Part shown: positions 10,557 through 20,107 of the stretch, piece after piece
Numbering within the stretch: position 1 is the first letter of the stretch
Layout: each line of letters starts with the position of its first letter
Made by a program: the position numbers and the translations under genes
Notes under the pieces: model-generated
Told to the model about the DNA's origin: nothing
Seen by the model: the letters and a program-made list of their open reading frames with translations, nothing else
The model's database searches: none
From: Galeruca laticollis
Taxonomy: Eukaryota > Arthropoda > Insecta > Coleoptera > Chrysomelidae
DNA: 64,000 bases
Reading direction: 5' to 3'
NCBI GenBank assembly: GCA_963921935.1
Contig: OY998181.1
Coordinates: 141,011,423 to 141,075,422, forward strand

Positions 10557-12718
10557 CATGTCGGGTAAAAGTGATCTATGGAATAATTTCATAAAAAAAA
10601 ACTTAGGAGGCAAATGCAAATATTGTCACCAGGATGTAAAAACTAAGGGAAACACAACAAACTTGCGTAATCATTTATTAAGACGTCATCCAACAATTCA
10701 GACTGTAAGTCTCAAAAAAAAGAGTGAAAATGGTGGTGGTAAATATGGTAATGCACGAAATGGTGATGGAAATGAACAAGTTAGTGGAACCTGTACCTGT
10801 ATTTCATATGTCACATTCTTTGTTTTCCAATGTACTGAGTTTGGACAAAACAGGAATTAATGTTCAATAAATCAAAGTACTATGTTTCTTATTTTAGGTT
10901 GTTGATGACATGACTTTAGACATCGTGACAGTTCCAGATTTGCAAAATGTTGATAATTCGGATACTGAAAGCGTGGCTTCTTCTGCCTCTGTATCGGTCT
11001 TAAAACAGCCAACATTGACATCTTGCTTAACAAATATAAAATCATTCCGAGGTAAGACATGAAACTGAAATCATGTTTTAACCAATTTTCATAAAAGTGA
11101 GATTTATACAGGATCGAAAATAATAACTTTTTTTATTAATTTTCAGATAATGGTGTTAAGTGTGGTCAAATAACCAATGCAATAGTATTCATGATAGCAA
11201 AGGATGGCTTGCCTCTAAATACTGTGGAAAAAAGAGGATTTCAATATTTGATGAAAGTAGTGGCACCGCTATATAAAATTCCAGCCAGAAAAACAATTAC
11301 CTCCATGATTGATGATAAATATGACATTCTTTCGGCACAGCTGATATTAAAAATACAAGAAGTAGAAGCACTATCTTTAACTTCAGATGTTTGGACCGAC
11401 TCGCATAATAGTCAAAGCTACTTTACTTAGGCTTAACTGGTCATTGTATATATGAAACTAAATTAATGAGCATAATTTTTGGTGTAACTGCTCTAACAAA
11501 ACCACACAATGCTGACTACTTAGCAGGAGTAATTATTAATATGACAGAAAAATGGGGCATCACAAGTGACAAAGTGGCAGCGTTTATCACGGACAATGGC
11601 ACAAATATCGTTAAAGCTGTCACAGATGTTTATGGCAAAAGTAAACACATGCCATGGTTTGCTCACACATTAAACCTAGTAGCATCAAAACCATTTGACA
11701 ATAAGGGTGGACTAGAAGAAGCCAAGTATTTACTAACAGCTGTTAAAGATATTACTACATATTTTAAGCAAAACACAAATGCTGCTGACTCTTTAAAGAA
11801 AGCTCAGGATCACCAAACAAAGCCTTTGGAGCTTATTCAGTCTGTGTGTACCAGATGGAATTCGGTTTTTTATCAATTAGAACGATTTGTTGAGTTATCC
11901 GAAATAATTGCGCCAATATTACTCAAGTATCCTAAAGCGCCAATAATGCTAACTGCACAGCAGTTAGAGTTCATAAAAGATCTTATAAATATATTGAGAC
12001 CATTAGAAGTAATAACTAAAGAAATATCGGGAGAAGCCTATGTTACAGCCAGTAAAATTATACCAATCGTATCTTGTCTGACTCAAACATATAATACAAT
12101 GAAAACTTCAACTGATATTGGTGCTAAAACAAGAACTTTAATAGTGGACGGACTAAAATAAAGACTTGGAAGTGTCGAACAAGTTCATTTGTTGGCTGCT
12201 GCGACCATTTTAGATCCAAGATTTAAAAAAATTCATTTTACTGACCATGTCGCCTGTTCTCGAGCAATAAATAAAATAAACACTTCAGTTTTAGATATTA
12301 CACGGCAACAACTTCCACAAAATAACAGTGAAGAAGACGACGCAATAGAAGGGACTGATAATGATAAAGGAATTTGGGATTTTCATAAGTTGCTTGTGAA
12401 AAAGCAACTCTCTATATGTAATGCACATGCACAGGAAAGTCAAGGCTTAAACGAAGAGTTTAAACACTATTTATCGCAGGCAGTTGTGCACTTACAGTAT
12501 GATCCTATACTTTACTGGCAAGAACAAAAAAACTCTATCACCACGTTCACTCAATAGCCATGATGTATATGATTATTGTGGGATCATCTGTTCCTTGTGA
12601 GCGCCTTTTCTCAATTGCCGGAAACATCGCAAGCGATGAGCGAAACCGCTTGGATCCCTGTAGACTTGAGAGACTGTTGTTTTTAAAAAGTTTAGATATT
12701 AAGCGTTGGGAAATATAA
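10557..12718 (+). pseudogene. hAT transposase, three exons, several lesions
   Basis: Exon 1 starts after TTTTTTCAG at 10556 with MSGKSDLW and encodes a BED zinc finger (CKYCHQDVK...NLRNHLLRRHP). Exon 2 (about 10899-11051) is flanked by TTTTAG and GTAAG. Exon 3 (about 11146-12718) holds the catalytic region (LTSDVWTD, FITDNGTNIVKAV, WFAHTLNLV, CTRWNSVFYQLERF, ATILDPRFK) and the hAT dimerisation domain (SSVPCERLFSIAGNI, then LLFLKSLDIKRW). Lesions: a frameshift near 11428, an in-frame TAA at 12159, and a frameshift near 12550. The enzyme joins 8-bp staggered targets. The mutations mean it is no longer active. Confidence 0.85.
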
Positions 12719-12989
12719 GCTACATTATCTATTTTCTTAACTTCGTAAACCAATACATTTAAAAAATAAATGTCTTGTTTTATACCTAATCTGATGTATT
12801 GATAAGGTAATAAAAATATTTTTTATCATCGAATTACCTAATTTTACTGATAAGAGATCGTTAAATTATAATATGTATCTTGTTTTTAATAAAATAGATT
12901 GATATTACATTATAAACAAAAACTTAAGAAAAAGATCGATTTTTCAGAAATCGATCTTATTGGCCTCGATTTTTTTGTGGATCGATTCA

Positions 12990-13050
12990 TTAGGTCACGA
13001 TTCGAATCGATTTAAAAATCGATGTTTTTCGGAAAGAATCGCCATCCCTA
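12990..13050 (-). repeat. hAT right terminal inverted repeat
   Basis: Reads outward as TAGGGATGGCGATTCTTTCC then GAAAAACATCGATTTTTAAATC, the inverse of the copy at 10224 with one base missing. Directly followed by GCCGACCT, the proposed 8-bp duplication. Confidence 0.8.
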
Positions 13051-13059
13051 GCCGACCTT

Positions 13060-13512
13060 ACAACTGTGTATACTTGTTTCGGCTTTACAATACCAGTGTG
13101 CAGGTAGAAAAGGTAACCGAAAAGTTTACGTGTGTTAGTAAGGGTCTTTTGGGCGTTCGAAGAGAATGAGCGCTGACCCCCCACCACTACGCCAAGCAGC
13201 TTTCGCCGCACCGTTTGACCGAGCGAGCTAGGATAACTGTTCTCTTTTGAATGGACCAATTAACGGTAGAAAAATGAAAAATTGTGTTTAAGTTGAGTTG
13301 GGATTCAACAACCTAGCGAAGTGATCAAAATTAGAAAATTTCAATTAATATTATGACAGTATCAAGCAGACTTTGAATTTGTTTATCTCAGCTTGTAAAA
13401 GTCGCATCTGAAAATTTTTTTTCTCAAAATACTCGTCTTTCAAAAACAAACATATTTATAACGTGAAAAGATATTTTTAACAAATTTTTCAACGCCAAAA
13501 TGAGAAAAAACA
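13060..13512. other. no recognisable gene
   Basis: Moderately GC-richer stretch around 13130-13220 without a supported frame. By the TSD argument this is the original flank of the hAT insertion, contiguous with sequence before 6543. Confidence 0.5.
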
Positions 13513-13638
13513 GGATAGAATTTGACTGTCTCGACCCTTACTTCGTGGAATATGCTCATATTAGTGTTTCTAAATGAAATTCACGGTCTCTAGTTAATTC
13601 CACAATATAATACAAGTTATTGAAAATTCTAAAAAATT

Positions 13639-13672
13639 GACAATTGTTTCGATAAATCAATATCATCGTCAG
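13639..13672 (-). ncRNA. hammerhead-ribozyme-like motif (left arm)
   Basis: Minus strand: CTGACGA, then a T, a 4-bp stem GATA...TATC, GAAA, and the palindrome ACAATTGT followed by C, so the cleavage triplet would be GTC. These are the strands of a minimal hammerhead core. The extra T before stem II is non-standard and stem I is weak in this arm. Confidence 0.45.
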
Positions 13673-13956
13673 AATAATAAACTAATAAACTGTCTTATTA
13701 AGTGATAATTGTAAAGATCAGCAGATATAGTTTTCCTGGTTTTCTATATCATTGCACAGTTATACTGATCTTAATTGGAAAAATGATATCCAGGATATCA
13801 CCATAGGGCTAATAATATCTAATCTTCAATATTTGTAATATCACATCTTCTTATTTTTCCTATAAACATATATTAAGCCAATCACAAGTTAGGTTACTTC
13901 TTGGTCTAGCCAAAAATAACTACTAAACATCAGGTAGGCATAAAATGAAATGTAAC

Positions 13957-14014
13957 TTCTGTCATTCTGACGATGATATTGATTTATCGAAACAATTGTC
14001 AATTTTTTAGAATT
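13957..14014 (+). ncRNA. hammerhead-ribozyme-like motif (right arm)
   Basis: Plus-strand counterpart with core at 13967-14000. Stem I is supported here: ATT before CTGACGA pairs with AAT after GTC, and the more distal TTCT pairs with AGAA. Stem II is GATA/TATC and stem III the self-complementary ACAATTGT. Hammerheads with such short stem III usually act as dimers. Not tested. Confidence 0.5.
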
Positions 14015-14094
14015 TTCCTTAACTTGTATTATATTGTGGAATTAACTAGAGGCCGTGAGTTTCATTTAAAAACACTAATGGATAGAATTTTTTT

Positions 14095-14670
14095 CGGCAA
14101 TTGTTCTAAAAAATTATGTAGAAAAATTTTTTAAAAGTTTGTTTATGTTATCTACATAAATATAACTTTCACTCGGTCGATTGCAACCAACCGCTTCTCG
14201 ATATCATTATTGTTCATAAATTTAAACGCGATTGAAAAAAAAATTTGTTTCCAATTTGAGCAGCCGCCATTTTGAATTTTCCAAATCTGAAAAAACGTAA
14301 ATTTTTAGAAGTTCGTCCTCTATGTTTATCTATGTTTTGACCTCGATATTAATATTTTATTTATAATTACCAGCCAAAAATATGATTTACGAATTTTTTT
14401 TCAATTTTTGGAAAATTTAACATCCGAAATTTTTTTTTGGAAAAACTATTTACGCCACCTTCAAGAGCATATCATTTGCCGCAATTTTCATCCTTACGAT
14501 TTTTTTGTAAGAACACATCCAGAAATGATACGAGCATAAATTGCTTGAATTTTATGTGGTCCGAGTTGTGCTTGCAAGCTGCGTCGCAAGCTCCAGCGGA
14601 AATTATTAGACAATCTAGGAGAGTGATGCTGGGTCGATATATTTTCATTTCAAAATGAAAAATCAGCGAC
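14095..14670. other. no recognisable gene
   Basis: AT-rich, with a phrase (gccgccattttgaattttcc) of a kind common in insect non-coding repeats. No supported frame or terminal repeats. Confidence 0.5.
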
Positions 14671-14671
14671 C

Positions 14672-14998
14672 TCACTTTCCCGGACTATTTTGTATGTTAA
14701 CTACAAGTTTAGCATTTCCTCGTAAATTGGAAATTAGTGAATTAATTAAATATATGTTTTGGAAATGGTTGGGTTGGTCTCTAATATAAAAAGTACTAAT
14801 AATTGATTCGCAGACAGATAAATAGCGGTAAAGTTCGTTGAGGTTTCCATCGAACTCTGATACGCAATTAAAGTATTCTGCTTTGAATTCACTCATTTTT
14901 ACGTTATATTTTTGTGCTGATTGATTCGAAACTTGAAGGTAAACTAAAGTGTAAATTTTTAAATTTTCTAGATCGTTAATTAAAGAATCTACTGACAT
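14672..14998 (-). pseudogene. Gypsy-type gag fragment
   Basis: 109-codon minus-strand frame with the order seen in Ty3/Gypsy gag: a coiled N-terminal part, then VSEFDGNLNELYRYLSVCES and LISNLRGNAKLVVNI. No nucleocapsid zinc knuckle, protease or RT follows, and no LTRs are apparent, so this is an isolated fragment. It would have formed the particle shell of an LTR retrotransposon. Confidence 0.55.
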
Positions 14999-15039
14999 GT
15001 ATTAATAAATGAACCTTTATGGGCTAGGTATCTACTGCA

Positions 15040-15240
15040 TAAACAAATTAAATAATTGTATATTACTGATTACTCACATGATAAATAAGGCAAACTTGAG
15101 CATTTCCTTGACTGTAACTATAAGGACGGAACACCTTCTCTGTTGAGATTCCGTAGTCCTTGCAAAGTTGAACAAAGCTTGTTTCAACTTTCGTCGTCTT
15201 CCGTCTTGAAGGGCTTCTATGGTCTTCAATAGATGGGTTT
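15040..15240 (-). pseudogene. unassigned short coding remnant
   Basis: Minus-strand frame of about 60 residues (NPSIEDHRSPSRRKTTKVE..., then CKDYGISTEKVFRPY) without a stop over this interval. It lies just downstream of a P-type transposase fragment but I could not assign it to that family. Confidence 0.25.
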
Positions 15241-15248
15241 CTAAATTT

Positions 15249-15464
15249 TTAAAGAGAGCCGTTAATGGTTAGAAGAAAACCCTCAAAACTATCAGGTCTG
15301 GTCAATTTTGCTTTTTTTCCAACTTTTAATAAATCATATCCTGAGCTTAAAGCTGCTAATACTTCTGGATCGTTCAGAACACGATTACAGGATTTTGTTG
15401 TGTGTAAGAGTGTACTATTCAGGGCATCAAATAAATTGTTCATGCTTAGAATAAAGTAAACCAT
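15249..15464 (-). pseudogene. P-type (THAP9-like) transposase fragment
   Basis: 71 residues with NNLFDALNST, then KSCNRVLNDPEVL, KLTRPDSFEGFLLTINGSL. The same block in the longer P-type gene at 48.6-50.7 kb reads TLLDLLNSS...KQCNRAF...LTCLKTTINGLIHLW, so the two align end to end. It is a C-terminal catalytic fragment only; no terminal repeats were found. Confidence 0.6.
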
Positions 15465-15637
15465 GTTTTTAGCTGTACTTAGATGAGTTCACCAGTTTTC
15501 GAAGATTATGGCAGCATAAACACTATGGCTCAATAATTGGACAGCTAATCTTAAATATGAAACTATTATTTAAAAAATTGTTTCTAAAGCATTTCAACAG
15601 ATGAGGAACATCAAAAAAAGCATAATATTATTTCTCA

Positions 15638-16254
15638 TTAAGAAAAATAAGGTTTGTTTTTGTCAACCCCCAAATGCTTTATAACTTTCTGATGGTTTAA
15701 AGATGTTATTGTCTGATCCAGGACTCTAAAATAAAACTCTATTCTATATTTGAATTTGGGGTCTACTAAAACTTCATCACTATGAAATTGTGTTGGTTTT
15801 CTTCTCGGACAAATTGTATTTATTGGTGGGAAATATGTTTCAACATTAAGCTCGTGAGCTACTTTGGAAGCTTCTGCTAACACTATTTCAAAGTGTTCAT
15901 CCGTGCGATATTCTGTGAACTCACCAATCAACTTATTTAACAAATTTATGCTGATTTGATTGTTCATTGTGGGGCTGTGCGCATCATTTTGCGCAGATCA
16001 TTAGTTTCGTTTAATATATCGAACCAAGTTACTACCGAGCAAATAAATCTATAATTTTAATTGTTCAGAGCAAGTGAATGAGATTCATGAGATGTAGTAC
16101 AATCCCATTCCCACGAATCACCAGATATTTCCAGCAAAGCATAAAATATTTTTTCGAGGTGATACCGTAATGGTGTAACTGAATCAATTCTGCTAGACCG
16201 TAGCGTGGCGCTTAAAGCTTTTAATTTGGTAAATGTTTGCAAATTATCCACCAT
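15638..16254 (-). pseudogene. ZMYM/hAT-like transposase remnant
   Basis: Two minus-strand pieces. The first (16057-16254) reads LKALSATLRSSRIDSVTPLRYHLEKI, matching the R.DAVTPLR..L block before the hAT C-terminus in ZMYM1-like proteins. The second (15638-15967) reads VAHELNVETYFPP, ICPRRKPTQF, YRIEFYFRVLDQTITSLNHQ, a typical continuation. Between them is a deletion or shift, and the C-terminal dimerisation domain is not present. Confidence 0.65.
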
Positions 16255-16299
16255 CTTTTTGTAGATGATGAAAAGAAAACGTAAATATCTTGAATTATA

Positions 16300-17225
16300 T
16301 TAACCCTTAACCACCCAGATGGAATATTTTTGCACAAGCACCCAGGTGACGTCTGACAGGCTACTTAAATAAAAAAGCATAAAACAAGAATTGTTCTTTG
16401 AAAATATCGTTTAATAAGTATTCACTAGTTACAAATAGGTTTACTAAAATGTACAACTCGAAAAAAACTCCATAAAAGTCTTCGCAACAGGAACTAAAAA
16501 TCGCGTTGTTTACACATGTAGTACAAATTGGTTTTGAACATTGTAATTAAACTGCTTTTTTACATTGCACGCATAAATATTTCTTCATTCGGTTTTTGGC
16601 CCTTGGACACAGATAACATCCATTGCGTTTTTCCAATAAAAGCTTTTCACTACTTAATGGCGCAATAGCTTCTGGAATTCTCAAAATTCTGCTAATACTT
16701 AACGATTTTAGCGAGATTCTCGGGGATTTGTTAGTCGTCTTTCCATGTGCTGATGTACTAATTAAGATGCTAGTTGTTTTGCAAATACCGACTTCTCCGT
16801 GATTACTGGATTTCCCCTGTAACATTGATGTGAAATATAAGAATTAACAACACAAATGTCAAGCATCCTAAAACATATTGTTAAGGGCCATGTGCGAGTG
16901 CGTTGGCTTGAAAAACTTTTTGCGCACTTCGCATCAATTTTGTCTACCCCTCCTTTGTTGCAGTTGTAGTACATGATAATTTCTGGCTTCTGGGTGTCTT
17001 GATCGGTAGATGCACAATTGTACATAGATGAAATAAGGATGGTGGCCTTTCCTGTTTTTCACACGTAAGATACCATAGTTTTCTCTTAATAAACCCATAC
17101 GATGAGGATCCCTTTTATTTGGCAAAAACTCCTTTGGTATTTCTCGATTATTTTTGTGAGGGACCTGCCATTCCACGTCACAAATATTTATTACACAAAC
17201 ACACAGGTGCCGTCTAACCACATCC
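16300..17225 (-). mobile_element. piggyBac-type element, partial
   Basis: Its 3' end is marked by TTAA (16300-16303) followed by CCCTTAACCACCCAGATGG; TTAA is the invariant piggyBac target. Only the C-terminal half of the transposase remains. A motif near this end (CACCCAGGTGACGTCTGAC, about 16339) recurs in the same direction as CACACAGGTGCCGTCTAAC at about 17197, suggesting an internal deletion that joined coding DNA to a 5' subterminal repeat. Confidence 0.6.
16549..17170 (-). pseudogene. piggyBac transposase, C-terminal half, two frameshifts
   Basis: Reading right to left: REIPKEFLPNKRDP, a frame change, then ATILISSMYNCAS, KPEIIMYYNCNKGGVDKIDAKC (the GGVD block with a catalytic Asp), RTRTWPLTICFRMLDICVVNSYI, another change, and the Cys-rich C-terminus GCYLCPRAKNRMKKYLCVQCKKAV. 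These are in the order of PGBD-type transposases. The N-terminal half including the first catalytic Asp is missing. Confidence 0.75.
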
Positions 17226-17459
17226 CCAACTAGTCATTTCTAAAATCATACTTGTTTACTCGCCAACAAGGAAAACATGTTATCTCCTAAAAAAGAAAGA
17301 CGGAAATAGGCTGTTGGCATAACATGGCCGATTCGCTATCAGCTGATGTGTGACTTTATTTCGACAAATATAAGTTCGGGGTGTTAATATACAGTTTTTT
17401 ACACACAATGCACTGCTGAACCGTAATAATTATTCTAATAAAATGTTTTTTAACAATAT

Positions 17460-20100
17460 TTAACCCTTAAATGCTTGATTTTCTTGGACTTTTTTTTAGC
17501 CTGTCTTGAAAGGAAAAAATATTCGTCCTTTTTTTATTTTTTTCTTTATGTTGCCATACGGCTACAACATGCATAACGGCAAATGAATCAGATAGTACTA
17601 AAGTAATAGAAAACAATGCTACTGAGTATGAAATGTTAGAAAACAGTTATTTTTCCCATTTAGACACAATTATCGCATTTAGTGTGTGTAAAACCATTGC
17701 AGGATGGGTATTTGCACCGCATTTTGGAAGTTTCAATGAGAGGCCAATGCTCTATTTGATCAGTCCTTATTTCTTTTGGTGGTACATGTTGGCCCCCTCT
17801 TTTGTTTTGCGCCAATTTCGGATTGCAGACCACTACTTGGTCTACCTCGCTTAGCAGTTCCAGCTCTTGTCAGTATTTCTGCAATTTCAGATCGAAAGTC
17901 TGTTTCTCCTTTTTCCTGTTAAACCCTTTTATATAAAAATCCAGCATTTACCATGGTCAAATCTAGTAGGTGGTAAAACAGTCTTAGATATCATTTTCTA
18001 CTCTTTAGGGTAATTTTGTACCGACTCATGCTGCTATCTAGTAGATCTACTCCACCCATGTGCCTGTTGTACTCTCGGATGATATGGGGGCAATCAAATT
18101 CAACTATCTTCTTTTGCTTGCGGTCATATCTATTAACTTCTAAAAGTGGTTGCTTGCCAACAAACGTGAATAAAAGTGTTACATACTTGTTATCTTTCCA
18201 AATAACGGAAGAAACGTCAACTCCATCAAAGCATGAAACATATTCGTGACAAGTGCCACGAGGTAAAGTCTTAAGTGCGGTTTCTGTGGGAAGTTTGCAG
18301 TTGTTCGTATCCTTCGTACAGTACCCAAGCAATACACCCCTTCTTTTGCCAGGTGTGTTATTAGTGGTATACTGGTATAGTAATTGTCATGATAAAGTCT
18401 GTAATTTTGTTTGCGAGGAATATCTTTAATTAGTCTTACAACTAAATTTCCAGTGATTCTCAAGTGCTCCAGATTATTGTCGTCATTTTTCCCTGCCCAC
18501 TTTATATCTCAAATTTGTTTACATATCCAGATGCTCCAGCTAAACAAAAAAAGCTTGAATCCCCATTTATTAGGTTTCATAGGCATGTACTGCTTCATGT
18601 AATGGCGCACCTTTGTAGAGCACATTTGTTCATCCAGGCTTAGATGTTGTTCCATGGGTACTGAAGAATATTTTTCATTCAAGGAGTCAATGATTGGACG
18701 AATTTTGTATAACTTGTCATGCCCAGCCTGATCACGGCGAATAAATTTTAAGTTGTTATTTAAATGAATGAACTGTCGAATTTTCTCAAATCTGTTCACA
18801 TTCATAACATTCTTTATTTTTAGAAATTCTAAAGTTTGGCTCTAATACGAACGCACCGAAGGCATGCGAACTAAAGACATGTAAAAAATGATGACAATGA
18901 ATTGTCGTATTTCTTCATGAGAAAAAACTGGTGGTCTCTCAGGTTTATTCTGGACTGCCTAACTATTAGTTTCTTGAACGATTTTTTGGAAAATATCCTC
19001 GTCAAAGAAATAAGAGAAAAATTGGTAGGGAGTTTTAAGCTGAAGAAAATTTGGACCAACATTTGATTTTCCATGAAATCGAAGTTGATCTTCGTTTAAA
19101 ATCAGATCTTTTTCTCTCTCCAGAGAATATTTTTAGACTTTACCTTGTTCTTATCTGCAGACTAATTTTGTCTTTATTCTCTTTCCAAAACTTCTTCCAC
19201 ATTCACCGTCATCTCCCGCATTTCGGGCTCTTCTCTTTCTTCGATATCAGACTTCCCTTTTTCTGTTTCCTTATTCATACTAGGGTGAAACGTGGGGTCT
19301 TCCAAACTGTCTGTCACTGAAATCCTCATCCTCACTTTCTACACCGTTAAAGCCTCCCCAAAACTCAGCAATCTCTTTTTCGGTAAGTGGTTTGTTCCTA
19401 TCTGCCATAATGTGGAATCTAAAAAAAACTTATTGTCATACACTATTCATTCTATGAGTGCATACTGCAGCCTAACGGCAACAAAATAAAAAAAACGCAT
19501 GGTGCACAAAAAATAATAAAATTTATGTACTTTCAAATAAAGTTCCAAACACAAAAATGAGTTTATCAAATAATCTTAATTGTGAACGTTTTGACAACTG
19601 AAGCATAAATAACATAAAAAACTATTTTTATCCTCTAAACGCACAGTGTTCCCAAAAAACAACAAAGCAAAAATCATGTTTTTTTAAATAAAAGCCAAAA
19701 TGTACGTTTCTTTCAAACACACATATCGTCAGGTTACTGCAAAAACCAGTTTTTAGCATTTTAAACTTAAAAATGATATGAAAAATTAGTTTATAGGAAT
19801 GAAGCACATTTTATTTCACATTACGTTAATAATAAAGTTTATTATTATGACCAAAGCAAAAGTGATAAAAAACTGAATATAATTATTTTTTTATAAACAA
19901 AAAACAACACTTATCTTATTTTGGTTGTCAAAATTCAGACATATTTGAGATCATTCGATCAATTCATCCTCTGGATCAGTATCTTCTTCTTCTGGTTCTG
20001 GAACTAAATCTTATGCGTCTTTTGATGTGGGCAATGATTTACAGTAGAAATGGAAGTCTTTGGGAATCACTTCACTTTTACAACGCTTCAACAAATCTGC
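17460..20100 (-). mobile_element. second piggyBac-type element, different family
   Basis: TTAA at 17460-17463 followed by CCCTTAAATGCTTGATTTTC marks the 3' end, sharing TTAA-CCCTTAA with its neighbour. The opposite end was not located between 19.4 and 20.1 kb; it may have been lost or disrupted by the LINE that ends at about 20108. Confidence 0.55.
17655..19408 (-). pseudogene. piggyBac transposase, nearly full length, several breaks
   Basis: Start ATG at 19408 gives MADRNKPLTEKEIAEFWGGF and an acidic N-terminus. Pieces in order include DEDIFQKIVQETN, RFEKIRQFIHLNNN, DEQMCSTKVRHYMKQYMP with KPNKWGFKLF (DDE_Tnp_1_7, first Asp in SLDEQM), YHDNYYTSIPLI and YCLGTVR (second Asp region), CPHIIREYNRHMGGVDLLDS (third Asp), a LFYHLLDLTMVNA block, and the C-terminal zinc-binding CKYPSCNGFTHTKCDNC near 17660. 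At least four frame changes separate them. All the main domains are present, so this was once autonomous. Confidence 0.8.
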
Positions 20101-20105
20101 TTTTT
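19410..20105. other. 5' flank of the piggyBac plus a small acidic coding tail
   Basis: Mostly AT-rich. At about 19960-20105 the minus strand reads KADLLKRCKSEVIPKDFHFY, a stop, and an acidic end EPEEEDTDPEDELIE; it looks like the C-terminus of some coding sequence cut off by the LINE at 20108. I cannot assign it. Confidence 0.3.
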
Positions 20106-20107
20106 TC

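Larger units (their letters stand above)
6551..13050 (+). mobile_element. hAT element (outer boundaries), containing a pogo element
   Basis: The right end reads ...GCCATCCCTA and is followed by GCCGACCT (13051-13058). The same GCCGACCT lies at 6543-6550, immediately before TAGGCGATC, and the match extends to 11 bases (AGCCGACCTTA). An 8-bp duplication beside TAGG...CCTA ends is the hAT signature. Both arms are rich in ATCGATTTTTTAAATCGAT palindromes. The left terminal 15 bases match the right end only partly. A better match (TAGGGATGGGCGATTC) lies inside at 10224, so an internal element or a duplicated end must be considered. Confidence 0.6.
13524..14079. mobile_element. short Penelope-like repeat, internally deleted copy
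   Basis: 556-bp repeat flanked by an 11-bp direct duplication GGATAGAATTT (13513-13523 and 14080-14090). It begins with a 40-base head (GACTGTCTCGACCC...) and has inverted arms (about 13556-13674 and 13888-14075). A second copy lies at 57126-57909, where a PLE C-terminal coding tail survives between the arms. PLEs are known for inverted terminal repeats with a short extra head, which this resembles. Confidence 0.7.

Noticed and set aside
17633..17854. Plus-strand hydrophobic frame of 73 codons
   Set aside because: It is the complement of the piggyBac C-terminal region (including the Cys-rich tail) and has no independent support.
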